Counted from the first letter of the stretch, positions 51,905 through 61,175 are shown. The stretch is 64,000 bases of DNA from Nocardia vaccinii NBRC 15922 (GCF_001613305.1 NZ_BDCC01000016.1:1-64000); one strand, 5' to 3'. The notes: generated by a model from the sequence alone, not told the origin. Program-made: numbers and translations.

Positions 51905-52341
51905 TTAATCATGAATCGCCCCATGCCGGGCAATACCGCTTGCGCGGACAGCAGGCGCCAACTGCTCGGCCGATGCGTAGGTGCCGACCAGCATCCGCAC
52001 CCGAGATCCCGAGAACAGCCAGTCGGCGATAGCGGCAGGATCGGTGGTCGAAACCAGCAGATCGTCCAGGTGGACCGGGGGCGCTGGGCCACGGTCTCGT
52101 CCGAGCACACTGTCAGCACCAGGATCGCTCGGTCGCGGTGATCGGCTCGCCACTACCGCAGGTTTGTGCCGACCAACGCCGGAGAGGGCACGACCACAAC
52201 AACGGTACGTTCGCACGCAACACGGTGGGCAATCCACTGTGTGACGAGGGTTTTCCTGGTGTCGCTTCCGCCTGAAGACGAATCCGGCACAGACTTGATG
52301 ATTGACACGGTCGGGACGCGAAGGGGCAGTTGGTAGTTCAT
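51905..52341 (-). pseudogene. Decayed DEAD/DEAH-type helicase fragment
   Basis: Two overlapping leftward frames carry helicase-like pieces. One has GSDTRKTLVTQWIAHRVA, a damaged Walker A and following helix, then VVVVVPSPALVGTNL. The other, shifted frame has HLDDLLVSTTDPAAIADWL and RVRMLVGTYASAEQLAPAV, resembling the segment after the first strand in helicase-associated-domain proteins. No single frame joins them and both ends are missing. It marks the start of the debris region. Confidence 0.45.
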
Positions 52342-52370
52342 GATGTCGCGGGTGTTCTGATCTTGTTGCG

Positions 52371-52840
52371 ATGAGGGTCCTGTTCCGGCTGCGAGACGCT
52401 GATACCGGCCGTGTTCACAGCCGGTATCAGCGGCGGTTGTCGGATACCTCGATTACCGGCCGGGAGGTCGTGATCGGGTTGCGGGTCCGCAGGTTGTTCT
52501 GCGACAACTCTGACTGCGGAAAAACCACTTCGCTCAGCAAGTGCCACAATTGGCGGCCCGCCACGCCCGTCGCACACTGATCCTGCAACGCGCGTTGTGC
52601 GCGGTCGCGCTGGCATTGGGCGGCCGCGCCGGATCGCGGCTGACCCGGCAGCTGGCCGCGACCGTGAGCCAGATGACGTTGCCGCGCCAGATCCGGGCGC
52701 TGCCCGATCCTCAGCACCTGCGGGACGGGGGGCTCCTCATCGATATGTAGACCCGCCGGCCGATCGAGGTCCTCGACGACCGCACCCCCGACACACCCTC
52801 GCATCCTGGCTGCGAACCCACCCGGCGACGTGATCACGGC
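52371..52840 (+). pseudogene. ISL3-family transposase remnant
   Basis: The frame at 52371 reads GRVHSRYQRRLSDTSITGRE and LRVRRLFCDNSDC, the N-terminal zinc-finger region of ISL3 transposases. A second frame (52541 onward) continues with ALCAVALALGGRAGSRLTRQ and MTLPRQIRALPDP, and a third with TRRPIEVLDDRTPDT and ASWLRTHPAT. Frameshifts, a stop at 52748 and loss of the catalytic half show that it is dead. No terminal repeats are visible. Confidence 0.7.
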
Positions 52841-52992
52841 GTTCCCTTGGTAGTCCGTGAACGACGCTGGTCGCTCAGCTGTCGCTCGGCCATGCGGGAG
52901 GGGACTCTGCTCAGCCACACCGAGTCCATCTCCCTCGTCCTCGGTGTTGGGCGATCTTCACCGATTTCCGACGACTCCGGTCACGCGACCCG

Positions 52993-54321
52993 TCAGGCCG
53001 GGGTATCGAGGATTTTCAGGACCCAGTGCCCTTTGCCGCTTGTTTTGGCGTTGTAGAGGCTGACGTCGGCCGCGGCCAGTAGAGATTCGGTGTCAGCTCC
53101 AGTGATGGATGTGACGATGACGCCGATGCTGGCCGATATCGGCAGGGTGAGGCCATCAATGATGATCGGATCCTTCAGTGCCGACAGCAGCCGGTCAGCG
53201 ATGGCTGCGGTACGCGATGTGCTGGCCGGTGGTGGGATGAGGACGACGAATTCGTCACCACCGATGCGCGCGACCAGGCAATTCTGATCTCGCACACTGC
53301 CGCGCAGGCGGACCGCGACCGCGGCAAGGGCCTTGTCCCCGACAAGATGACCGTAGCGGTCGTTGAGCGCCTTGAAATTATCCAGGTCGGCGAAGCAGAA
53401 TCCGGCACGATCGCCGGGGTGCGCGACGGCGATCAGCTCCTCGACTCGCTCGGTGAGCAGGCGCCGATTGGGCAGCCCGGTCAAAGAGTCGTGCCGGGCC
53501 TCGCGGTGCAGCTCCTCGTGTCGCCGATGCAACTCCGTCACATCCGAGCCCACAGCCAGCAAATAGTCGGGGTGATGGTCGACTCCCGGCACGTAGGTGA
53601 TCGCAAACGCTATCCACGCGATGCTCCCGTCCGCGCGCACCAGCCTGCGCTCCAGCCGGACCGTGCCGGACCGCGCCGGAACCAGCGTCTCGAACAACAG
53701 ATGGTGAATGTGTTCCTGATCCTCGGGGTGGGAATAGTCGTAGATCGAGATCCCCCGGAGCGATTCGGCCGGAACTCCGATCATTTCCGCCAGCGCACTG
53801 TTCGCTTCCAACAGCGTGCCCTGGGTATCCCCGATCGCGACCGCCGCGGCGATATTGTCGAACACCAGATGGAACCAGCCGTCGCGGCCACCGCCATTGC
53901 CCTCGCAATGCGGTTCGGTGTGTGGGTGATCGAGGCCACGCAGGTAGCACAGCCCAGCCTGGTGTCCCTGCCCAAGTGCACTGAGAAGTTCGGCGAGCCG
54001 GGCTGCGGCGTCCGGGCGCCGACAGTGATCGGCGAGACGATACAGCACCCGCGCGGACACCCGGGGAACCTGCTCATCGATCCACTGTGCCGCGACAAGT
54101 GCCCGCCCGGCCTGCACGCCCGCCGACGCATCGAACCGATCCGCATGCAAGGCGGCGAGAAGATCCACGATCAATGCCCGCAACAGGCATCGCGCCTGTG
54201 GAGCCGCCTGCGGTGCCACACCAGCGGGAGCCAGAGCCTTCAGCCAGGCCCGAGCCAGGTTCTCCTCGATATCGTCCCCCCTCAATCCCCCCGGGGATCG
54301 AGCCGCTCGCAGACCACTCAC
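52993..54321 (-). CDS. PAS-GGDEF diguanylate cyclase
   Basis: A 442-residue soluble protein. An N-terminal helical region (1-145) is rich in Ala/Arg. A PAS domain spans about 147-265 (LVFDNIAAAVAIGDTQGTLLE, SVDYSHPEDQ-like YDYSHPEDQEH). The GGDEF domain spans about 280-440 (DSLTGLPNRRLL, CFADLDNFKALNDRYGH, the intact active site ARIGGDEFVVL). It should make cyclic di-GMP in response to a signal sensed by PAS. No EAL domain or effector lies nearby. It stands alone among mobile-element debris. Confidence 0.92.
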   Translation of the reverse strand: MSGLRAARSPGGLRGDDIEENLARAWLKALAPAGVAPQAAPQARCLLRALIVDLLAALHADRFDASAGVQAGRALVAAQWIDEQVPRVSARVLYRLADHCRRPDAAARLAELLSALGQGHQAGLCYLRGLDHPHTEPHCEGNGGGRDGWFHLVFDNIAAAVAIGDTQGTLLEANSALAEMIGVPAESLRGISIYDYSHPEDQEHIHHLLFETLVPARSGTVRLERRLVRADGSIAWIAFAITYVPGVDHHPDYLLAVGSDVTELHRRHEELHREARHDSLTGLPNRRLLTERVEELIAVAHPGDRAGFCFADLDNFKALNDRYGHLVGDKALAAVAVRLRGSVRDQNCLVARIGGDEFVVLIPPPASTSRTAAIADRLLSALKDPIIIDGLTLPISASIGVIVTSITGADTESLLAAADVSLYNAKTSGKGHWVLKILDTPA

Positions 54322-54678
54322 TTCGAAACGACCCTATAGTCACTGCTCATCGGGACGCTTCCGCAGCTACTGCGCAAACCGGGCGAATCCCCTGAAATGT
54401 CATACTCGGAATCTCTTCCTCTGTCGCGATCGACAAACTGGCAAGTACTTTGATCAAAGCTGCGATATAGCATCCCACCCGCCACCGCGTGCGTGCTGGC
54501 GGTTCCGGCCACGCCCCTATGCTCGAAGCACCCGACGCCATGGCGGCACTGATCGGCGAGCAGGTCCACACTGGCGCGCGCCGACAGCCCGTCATCCGCT
54601 TGACTGTGTTGTCCCAGCATGGCTTGCCAGGAACACCGAACCGCTTGGACGCCAGGGACCGAAGACGAGCCCCAACAC
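54322..54678. other. Gene-free stretch upstream of the diguanylate cyclase
   Basis: Open frames here are short, mutually shadowing and lack recognisable domains or good ribosome sites. I see no RNA gene or strong hairpin. Confidence 0.4.
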
Positions 54679-54897
54679 CTAGGCGACGCCGTCAACTCGC
54701 CACGCCGGCAGCAGCGCCTCCAAAAGCTTGCCCTTGAGCCATCGCAGGTCTTGGTTGTCTCCCCGCCGAAACCGCAACCCCTCCTGAACCATCTCCACGA
54801 AACGGCGGCGTTCCACACCGAATGCGATGAACAGATCGCCGGAACTCGCTCCCCCGAACGGTGCCCGATGGATCGCGAATTCGACTACTGGCATCAT
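54679..54897 (-). CDS. Small helix-turn-helix-like protein of unknown function
   Basis: About 72 residues from the ATG pair at 54892-54897. It reads PVVEFAIHRAPFGGASSGDL, then IAFGVERRRFVEMVQEGLRF and DNQDLRWLKGKLLEALLPAW. The FGVERRRFVEMV helix resembles the FGMSxxRYxQxL helix of small actinobacterial DUF3263-like proteins. A longer in-frame start at 55086 adds unlikely sequence. It is real-looking but small and isolated. Confidence 0.45.
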   Translation of the reverse strand: MMPVVEFAIHRAPFGGASSGDLFIAFGVERRRFVEMVQEGLRFRRGDNQDLRWLKGKLLEALLPAWRVDGVA

Positions 54898-55433
54898 CTC
54901 GGCGTCCACCGACCTGCGAGATACTAGAAATTTCAACTGGCTCACCGCGGAACGGACCCACTGCGCACTGTAATCTGCGCTCGGCGTCGCATTCGGCTCC
55001 GGACTCGGCGCGCAATGCGGCTGATTCGATGGAGAGCGCCCATGGTGGGCAGGGCCGAAGTCACTTCGTCTTCTCTGTGAATGCATGAGTGTCGCCTAAC
55101 AGGAGTGCGTGATCTGCCACACAAAGCCTCGTTGACGCAGCGACGATCGGCGACCGCAGAACTACCTCCCACATACCTATTTTCGTCTTCCCTGTGTCAA
55201 CCACCGCGACACATTCCCGCCCTCGTGACCGGGCCCTGGACTGTCGCATCGGATGCGGTGCCGTGGCCGCCCCGAAGACCACGTAATCGACTCGAGCTTC
55301 CAACCGATGACCATTTTTCCACGGGACCGGCCGGGACACCCGGAGGCAGCGCTCTGCCGCCGCACAACAAACCGCAGGTCATGTTATCCATGCGGCACGA
55401 CTGGCCCGCAAGCCGCCCAAGTGACCCGTGTCT
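54898..55433. other. Gene-free stretch left of the tRNA-His fragment
   Basis: No convincing gene is seen. The one longer rightward frame (55081-55794) has no recognisable domain and runs through the tRNA fragment and antisense to the XRE gene. The stretch is probably scar DNA from earlier integration and loss. Confidence 0.4.
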
Positions 55434-55466
55434 GGGTGTCACGGGTTCGAGTCCCATCAGCCACCC
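55434..55466 (+). tRNA. Partial, degenerate 3' end of a tRNA-His gene (probable att scar)
   Basis: The 33 bases read as the T-arm and acceptor 3' side of an actinobacterial tRNA-His: GGGTTCGAGTCCC, then ATCAGCCACCC, which would pair with a GTGGCTG 5' acceptor. The T-stem has one mismatch, and the D-arm, anticodon arm and 5' acceptor are missing. Integrases commonly use tRNA 3' ends as attachment sites, so this is likely a leftover attL or attR. No integrase gene is in the window. Confidence 0.6.
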
Positions 55467-55536
55467 TCCAAGGGGCAGGCCCTGGAGATTTTCACTCCGG
55501 ACCCGCGCCCTGGCTGAACCGAGCGAGCCAGACAAG

Positions 55537-56487
55537 TCAACTCCGCTGACTGTGGACAAATTTGGTTCTTGCCCAATGCTTTTGCTCGATTTTTCCCATC
55601 TGCATCCGGGACCCGTCCGGGCTCAGCGCTGCTCGATCCAGTTCCACCAACGCCGTCCGGTACCGGTCGATATCACCTTCGTCCGTAATACACGGCCCCT
55701 CGGTGGAGCTCTTCGTGTAAACCGCCGGGCCGTAGACCTGCCCACCCCCGGCAACTGCACCGAATTCCAGGAGGGTGAAACCACAGAGATGTAGACCGAC
55801 ATGGACACCTGCCTCCCAGGGAATGATCCGGATCGACACATTCGGTAACTGGTCGAGCTGTCCGAGGTACGCCAGTTGCTGCGCCATCAACTCCGGACCA
55901 TCCACGATCTGACGCAGGGCCGACTGCAACAGATACGCCTGGACGTGAAACTCTTTGTCGTGCAGTCTTATCCGCCGGAAATCAGCCATCTTCTCCCATG
56001 TCTCGACGTCGGTCGTCGAGTCCTGCGGATGCAGTCGAGCGCGAACACCGCGGTGATAGTCGGTGGTCCGCAGCAGACCCGGGAGCAGGGTGCTGGCGAA
56101 GATGGTCACGCCGATGGCGGCCTGTTCGAGTTCGACGCGCTCCACGAAGCCGGCCATGGCCGCAGTCACCTCGCCGCGCCTGTGGTTGCCGGCGTTTCTC
56201 CGAGCCGTCCGCAGGTCCTGCGCAAGCTCGAGCACCACAGCGCGTTCTTGGTCATCGGCCTTGTAGACGGTACAGAGTTCGGCCACGTGCAACGTCGAGA
56301 TCCTCGTTTCCTCCCCATTTTCCACGCGCCAGATGGTCTGCGGAGAAACCTCGATAGCCTGCGCGGCAGCCGATCGGCTGAACTTGGCATTCGTGCGGAG
56401 CGAACGCAGACGACGCCCCAGCTCGCGCCGCTCCAAAACTGAATTCATCATCAATTCCTCTCGAGCGTTCAGAGTGGATACGGACAA
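55537..56487 (-). CDS. XRE-family regulator with DUF5753 domain
   Basis: A 316-residue protein. A Cro/CI-type helix-turn-helix lies at about residues 20-75 (GRRLRSLRTNAKFSRSAAAQ, SPQTIWRVENGEETRIS). A DUF5753 domain follows (ASTLLPGLLRTTDYHRGVRA, LQSALRQIVDGPELMAQQL, NVSIRIIPWEAGVHVGL). Such regulators are abundant in Nocardia and Streptomyces, often beside a DUF397 gene, which is not intact here. An ATG at 56451 is an alternative start. Confidence 0.9.
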   Translation of the reverse strand: MSVSTLNAREELMMNSVLERRELGRRLRSLRTNAKFSRSAAAQAIEVSPQTIWRVENGEETRISTLHVAELCTVYKADDQERAVVLELAQDLRTARRNAGNHRRGEVTAAMAGFVERVELEQAAIGVTIFASTLLPGLLRTTDYHRGVRARLHPQDSTTDVETWEKMADFRRIRLHDKEFHVQAYLLQSALRQIVDGPELMAQQLAYLGQLDQLPNVSIRIIPWEAGVHVGLHLCGFTLLEFGAVAGGGQVYGPAVYTKSSTEGPCITDEGDIDRYRTALVELDRAALSPDGSRMQMGKIEQKHWARTKFVHSQRS

Positions 56488-56547
56488 CTACCTCGCCTCC
56501 CGCGCCCAGACCGCGCCGCGATGTTTTCCATGACGCGACGGGTTTGG

Positions 56548-56700
56548 TCATCGATGCTCTTCGCCCGGCACCACGTAGGGCGCAAGACAATCCAGATCGC
56601 GCATGCGCCGCATGCTGTCGATGAGGTCATCGAGCGCTCGCAGAATTCACACACCGGCGGACCAACCTGCAAATCGCCCGATGCGTGGCCATCGGGATCG
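56548..56700 (-). pseudogene. Frameshifted small gene next to the XRE regulator
   Basis: One leftward frame gives GPPVCEFCERS. The next frame takes over with ALDDLIDSMRRMRDLDCLAP, then YVVPGEEHR and a stop at 56548-56550. The two make a sensible small protein (a CxxC followed by an amphipathic helix) only if one base is restored near 56640. The 5' extent is uncertain. Confidence 0.4.
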
Positions 56701-57107
56701 GCCTCGGAACCGATGGCGCCGCTCACCGGCTGTCTCCGTCCTGCGACGGGCCGCCGGAACGTTGTCAACTTCGGTTGAGTCTTCAGGCGGAAGCGACAGA
56801 CAGCCTGAATTCCGTCCTCGGTCACAGGCGCGCTGCCTGCTGTCGTGGTGGATCTCCGTGCTTGTTCGAACTGGGCACGGATACGTGAGTCGGACTTGCC
56901 GACAAGACGATTCACTTTCACCGCGGCGTCATCTCGTGCTCTGCGGTGACAGTCGAGCCCTCACCGCCCCCTCGAACAGCAGCTGCCCTTTCTGTCAGCT
57001 GCTGGCCGTCACGATGGATATCGGCTACCTCGCCGTTGACCCGCCACGCCGCGCCCAGAACGCCTCGTACGCGGAGGTGAACACTCCCGCGGCGCGGGCA
57101 AGGACAA
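56701..57107. other. Gene-free stretch downstream of the HMG-CoA lyase-like gene
   Basis: I see no supported gene, RNA or clear repeat. Open frames on both strands look like non-coding shadows. Confidence 0.4.
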
Positions 57108-58019
57108 CTACACGGCGCCTACCGTTGGAAAGTCTCCGGCTCGCAGCAGTGCGCCGGGCAACGTCTTGCCGAGACGCTCCTGCAGCCATGCCGTCGCCTC
57201 GGTGATCGCCGCGAGGTCGATTCCAGAAGCAGCACCCATTCGGCCGAAGGTGTAGATCAAGTCTTCGGTCGCGACGTTGCCGGTCGCGGCAGGCGCGAAC
57301 GGGCAGCCGCCACTGCCGCCGATGCTGGCGTCGAGGGTTGTGACGTGTGCCTGGACCGCGGCGACAGCGTTGGCCACGGCGGTGTGCCGGGTGTCGTGGA
57401 GGTGCAGGCGCAGGGCCGTGCCGGGGGCCACGATCCGTCGGGCAATGCCCAGGCGCGCGATGACGTCGGGCGGTACAGCCACACCGATGGTGTCGGCGAG
57501 GGCAACTTCGTCCGGTTGCGCCGCGGCCACCAGTGCCAGCACTTCCTCGAGTCGTGCTTCGGGCACTTCGCCTTCGAACGGGCAGCCGAAGGCAGCGCCG
57601 ACGGTGATCGTGGTGAAGATCCCGGCTGATCGGGCGCGTGCCACCAGGTCCGCGGCGGTGGCGCAGGCCTTGACGGTGGTGGTGCCCTGGTTACGTTGGC
57701 AGAAGGTGTCGCTGGCGACGACCACGATATTGATCTCGTCGACGCCGGCGAAGATCGCGCGGTCGAGCCCGCGGTCGTTCATGACCAATCCCGCGTACCG
57801 GACGCCGTCGAAGCGGGGTAGCTCGGCCATCAACCGGTCGGCGTCGGCCATTTGCGGGACCCGGCTGGGGTTGACGAAGCTTGTGACCTCGATCCGGGTG
57901 GCTCCCGCACGGGCGGCCCGCTCGATGAGTTCGATCTTGTCGCCGGTGGACAAGACGACATCCTCGTTCTGCAGGCCATCGCGGGGGGACACTTCGACGA
58001 TCTCAATGGATGGCGTCAT
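57108..58019 (-). CDS. Hydroxymethylglutaryl-CoA lyase-like protein
   Basis: A 303-residue DRE-TIM aldolase. It has IVEVSPRDGLQNEDVVL (metal Asp and catalytic Arg), RIEVTSFVNPSRVPQMADAD, LHLHDTRHTAVANAVAAV (metal His pair) and the catalytic Cys in GGSGGCPFAPAATGNVATED. It cleaves HMG-CoA or a homologous 3-hydroxy-3-methylacyl-CoA to acetyl-CoA and a keto acid. It overlaps the upstream hydrolase by 17 bases and belongs to the truncated hydantoinase operon. Confidence 0.88.
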   Translation of the reverse strand: MTPSIEIVEVSPRDGLQNEDVVLSTGDKIELIERAARAGATRIEVTSFVNPSRVPQMADADRLMAELPRFDGVRYAGLVMNDRGLDRAIFAGVDEINIVVVASDTFCQRNQGTTTVKACATAADLVARARSAGIFTTITVGAAFGCPFEGEVPEARLEEVLALVAAAQPDEVALADTIGVAVPPDVIARLGIARRIVAPGTALRLHLHDTRHTAVANAVAAVQAHVTTLDASIGGSGGCPFAPAATGNVATEDLIYTFGRMGAASGIDLAAITEATAWLQERLGKTLPGALLRAGDFPTVGAV

Positions 58020-58629
58020 GGAACTCCTCGAGATAGGTGCACACGGCGCGCTCGTCGATGACTTGAGCGTATTTCGCGGCGAGGTCGAACAGGTTGCCGG
58101 CCTGGGTTTCCGGCGTCCGGTCGGCGACGGCGTCGCTGACGACCACGGGCAGATAACCGTGCTGAATCGCGTCGACAGCAGTGGCCCGCACGCACCCGCT
58201 GGTGCTCACACCGACGATGACGACCGTATCGGCGTCGAGATCGCTGAGAATCCGGTCCATTTCCGTCCCGAAGAACGCGCTCGCGAACTGTTTGACCAGA
58301 ACCGGCTCGCCGTCGCGTGGTGCGACCTCGGGCATGAGTCGACCGAGTGGACCGTCGCCGAACAAGTGTCGCAACGCGGGTATCTTACGGACGAACAGTC
58401 CGCCGTCCGAGCCATCGGCTCGATAGGCCACTCGCGTGTGGATTATCGGAACCCGATGAGCGCGAGCAGTGGCGAGAACAGTGGCTGCCGAGGTGAGACA
58501 GCTGTCCGAGGGCAGGTACAGCGGGCTGTCCGGGTCGAAGTACGCGCGCATCATGTCGATGGCGAGCACCACCGGACGTGGCCCCGGCGTCAATGTCTCG
58601 CCGAAGCCTTCATCGAACGTCGTCGACAT
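58003..58629 (-). CDS. Isochorismatase-family cysteine hydrolase
   Basis: A 208-residue amidase, probably of the N-carbamoylsarcosine-amidase type. The triad is complete: Asp in VLAIDMMRAYF, Lys in PVLVKQFASAFF, Cys in GVSTSGCVRATAVDAI. ATG 58629 was chosen over 58683 because the latter would overlap the end of the HyuB gene with low-quality sequence. It follows HyuB directly. Together they suggest breakdown of a cyclic or N-carbamoyl amide. Compare the triad-less relative at 32414. Confidence 0.87.
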   Translation of the reverse strand: MSTTFDEGFGETLTPGPRPVVLAIDMMRAYFDPDSPLYLPSDSCLTSAATVLATARAHRVPIIHTRVAYRADGSDGGLFVRKIPALRHLFGDGPLGRLMPEVAPRDGEPVLVKQFASAFFGTEMDRILSDLDADTVVIVGVSTSGCVRATAVDAIQHGYLPVVVSDAVADRTPETQAGNLFDLAAKYAQVIDERAVCTYLEEFHDAIH

Positions 58630-58631
58630 GT

Positions 58632-59866
58632 TCACCGCGCGACCGGTGGTGTGGGTGCGGGCAGTCCGGTCTCGGCCAAGCATCGGTCGAGAATGGTCGC
58701 AAGCGCCGGACCGGTGTTGAAGGTGGGCAGCGGGTGTGGGCGGTCTGCGCTGATCCGGTCTCGCAATTCAGCGGTCGCGGCGGCGTCCACCGCGCCGGTA
58801 GCGTCGCACACGACGCCGAAACGCTGCGCTCCCTCCGCGGTGACCAGACCCCGACGGACCTCGAGCCCGACGAGTTCGGGGTCACGGTCCAGTGGATCAC
58901 CCCAGCCACCGCCGCCCCAGGTGACGAAGTGCAGCAGATCACCGGGGACGACCGGCACATCGTGGATCTTGCTCGGCAAGATCTCGGTGGTGCCGTCAGC
59001 ACGTTCGATCCACTTGCGGCTGCGGGCGCCGGGGTCACCGCCGTTCACCCCCCACGGGTAGGTCAGCCAGCGGTCGTCATGGAGGGTGATCGTGCCCGGT
59101 TCGAGGAACCGGTAGGCCACATCCACCGCGTTTCCACCGCGATGCACCCCGGCGCCTCCAGTATCGGCGACCGTTTCCCAGCGCTCGATGCGCAGCGGAT
59201 AGTAGGCCTCGAGGTACTCGCACGGAATGTTGACGAACGAAGGCCACAGCGAATGCCCGTCCGGGCCGTCACCGATGGGACGGCCGGGAATCCCGCCGAA
59301 TCCGATGGAGTAGAGCTGGAACGGTTCGCCCTTACGGGGGCCCTCGGCGTAGGTGCCCGCGTACATGAAATGGGGCGACGACGAGAAGCCGGCCGCGTTG
59401 AGCAGGTCCGGATTGGTTTGGCCGAGCAGGCCACCGAAGAGGTCGAACACCCGCCCGATGCCGTGGTTGCGAGCGTTGAGCGCGGCCGGATACTTCGGCT
59501 TCCAGAACGAATCGTCCGGAATTTCGACGTCGACGAGCGGATAGAACCCGTCGTTCCAGAGAATCTGCGGATCAGCGACGGTGATCATGTAGATCCCGAA
59601 GAACATCCGGATCAGATTCTCGTTGATGTAGTAATTGATCGGCCCGGCCGCCTGCGGACTGCTGCCCCTGAAATCCAGCAGCACTCTCTCACCTGTCCGG
59701 GTGAGGCTCAGCTTCAGCTCGTACGGGCCGTAACCCAATCCGTCGTCATCGATGTAATCGGTGAACGACAGTGTCTGCCCATCGGCGAACACCGTCGTCA
59801 ACAGGGTTTTCATGGCGCGATAGTTGCGGTCGAGTAATTGATCGAGTCCGCTGATGTAGGTCTGGA
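58632..59866 (-). pseudogene. Hydantoinase B/oxoprolinase subunit, 5'-truncated
   Basis: HyuB homology runs from about 59866 (QTYISGLDQLLDRNYRAM) to the stop: LLDFRGSSPQAAGPINYYIN, TGGAGVHRGGNAVDVAYRF, WGGGGWGDPLDRDPELV. The usual 190-220 N-terminal residues, including the DFSCALFD-type start, are missing, and so is HyuA. Upstream of 59866 the DNA is the PAP2 gene. An ATG at 59813 overlaps the PAP2 stop (ATGA), so a 393-residue fragment could still be translated. It is unlikely to be active. Confidence 0.75.
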
Positions 59867-60406
59867 CAGGAGCGTGAGCAATCCGCGCAGCGGGCTTCGC
59901 GCCAGAACGTATCCGGCCAGGCTGATCACGGCTCCGAGCGCGAGCCCCGCGAGGACGTCTTGCGGATAGTGCGCGGCGATGTACACGCGGGCGAATGCCA
60001 TCACCACTGCAGTCAACGCTGCGAGCGCGCCCAGGCGCCGGTGTACCAGCCACAGCCCGGCGGTGACCGCACCAGCCATGACCGTGTGGTCGCTGGGGAA
60101 CCCGGCGTCGGTGTTGCAGTGCAGCACGACAATGTCGTGCAGGGCGTTGCACGGGCGGGTCTCGCCGACGGCGGCGGCGATCGGCTGGTTGACCGCCAAG
60201 GCGACGAGCATGCCCAGCGGCGCCCAGATCGCCGCGACCATCCGCGCCGGGTTCGTCTCGCCGCGGGCTATCCACCATCCGGCCAGCAGCAGCACCGCGA
60301 ACAGCACGACTCCGTAGGCGGCGTACCCGGACACGATCGGGTGCAGCCACGGGGTATCGCGGGCGAAGTCGTTGATGTCGTAGAAGATTCGCGTGTCCAG
60401 TTTCAT
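59810..60406 (-). CDS. PAP2-family phosphatase, membrane bound, with altered C-terminus
   Basis: A 198-residue phosphatidic-acid-phosphatase-type membrane protein. Hydrophobic helices are interleaved with the phosphatase motifs: GETRPCN, GFPSDHTVMAG, and ARVYIAAHYPQDVLAG with the catalytic His. AAGGA precedes ATG 60406. The last 15-18 residues (PTSADSINYSTATIAP) are HyuB DNA read in another frame, so the original 3' end was lost at the junction near 59866. The catalytic motifs are intact and it may still work. Confidence 0.85.
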   Translation of the reverse strand: MKLDTRIFYDINDFARDTPWLHPIVSGYAAYGVVLFAVLLLAGWWIARGETNPARMVAAIWAPLGMLVALAVNQPIAAAVGETRPCNALHDIVVLHCNTDAGFPSDHTVMAGAVTAGLWLVHRRLGALAALTAVVMAFARVYIAAHYPQDVLAGLALGAVISLAGYVLARSPLRGLLTLLSRPTSADSINYSTATIAP

Positions 60407-60432
60407 CGGTGATCCTTCGTGCATGGTGGGGG

Positions 60433-60846
60433 TCACATCTGGTGCAGGGCGTGGAAGACCCGCTCGGTGTAGTCGGCCAGCCGGTCGGCGCAGTGCTCGA
60501 GCTGCCCGGCGGCCTCGGCGGCGGCAGGAGCGCCGAACACGTCGCGGGCTTTGATGTCGCGGTACCAGCGGCGTAGCCGTTCCAGGCTCTGCTCCTCTTC
60601 TTCGAGTTCGGCCATGGTGAACTTGGCTTTGCCGATCTCCTTGTCGATCTCGGCGTCGAACCCGGCGCAGTCGGCCAGGAACTCTGCCCATTCCTCGGCG
60701 CGTTCGGCGGTGAACAGCGCCTCGAGCCGGGCCGAGTCGGGTTCCTCACGCCCCACGGCGTCGAGCATGAGCACCTCGCCCTCGCCGCGTCGCGCCAACT
60801 CGATCGCCCGCGTGACGCCATCGGCGAACACCGGCACGTCCGGCAC
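60433..60846 (-). pseudogene. ChrB-like protein lacking its N-terminus
   Basis: The 137-residue frame reads PDVPVFADGVTRAIELARRG, then LMLDAVGREEPDSARL, KFTMAELEEEEQSLERLRRW and ARDVFGAPAAAEAAGQLEHC. This is the middle and end of the ChrB N-terminal (chromate-resistance regulator) domain. The family begins 50-60 residues earlier. Here the sequence stops abruptly at the GTG of 60846, where unrelated rightward coding sequence begins. The PAP2 gene follows after 26 bases. ChrA is absent. Confidence 0.65.
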
Positions 60847-60847
60847 C

Positions 60848-61132
60848 CTCTACAGCAAGGAACTGCTCGAGGGCATGCCCGCCGACGTCACCCAGCCCTC
60901 GGATGTCCTGCCGCAGTCGCGAACCTTGCTGAGCCGGGACCAGTTCGCAAGCTACCGCACCGCCCTGACCCGGATGTCTGGCGGCGAACAGTTGCCGGAA
61001 CCGGCTCTGTCGCAGGACAATTCGGTCGCCGACTTTCATGTGACATTGAAATCGGCGCCCGAATCCGACGCCGCGATCGCCATGGTGCGTGGGCCACTGC
61101 GCGCCGCGGCGCATGCCGCGGCGACGGTGTAG
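60848..61132 (+). pseudogene. C-terminal fragment of an unidentified protein
   Basis: A rightward frame of about 95 residues: LYSKELLEGMPADVTQPSDV, SRTLLSRDQFASYRTALTRM, a central acidic part and an RAAAHAAATV end. It looks like genuine coding sequence by composition. It has no start of its own and abuts the ChrB fragment on the other strand. The family is not recognised. Confidence 0.45.
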
Positions 61133-61149
61133 GTGGTGATCTTCCCCCC

Positions 61150-61175
61150 GGAGGTGCGAACGAAGCTTCACCTCC
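61150..61175. terminator. Hairpin after the truncated rightward fragment
   Basis: GGAGGTG (61150-61156) and CACCTCC (61169-61175) form a 7-bp stem with a 12-base loop, followed by a pyrimidine-rich run ending in CTCTTT. Confidence 0.45.

Noticed and set aside
53347..54339. 330-codon rightward open frame
   Set aside because: It is antisense to the PAS-GGDEF protein, which has intact motifs. The rightward frame has none.
55081..55794. 237-codon rightward open frame across the tRNA fragment
   Set aside because: It has no domain, a composition unlike the coding genes and no ribosome site, and its end is antisense to the XRE gene.
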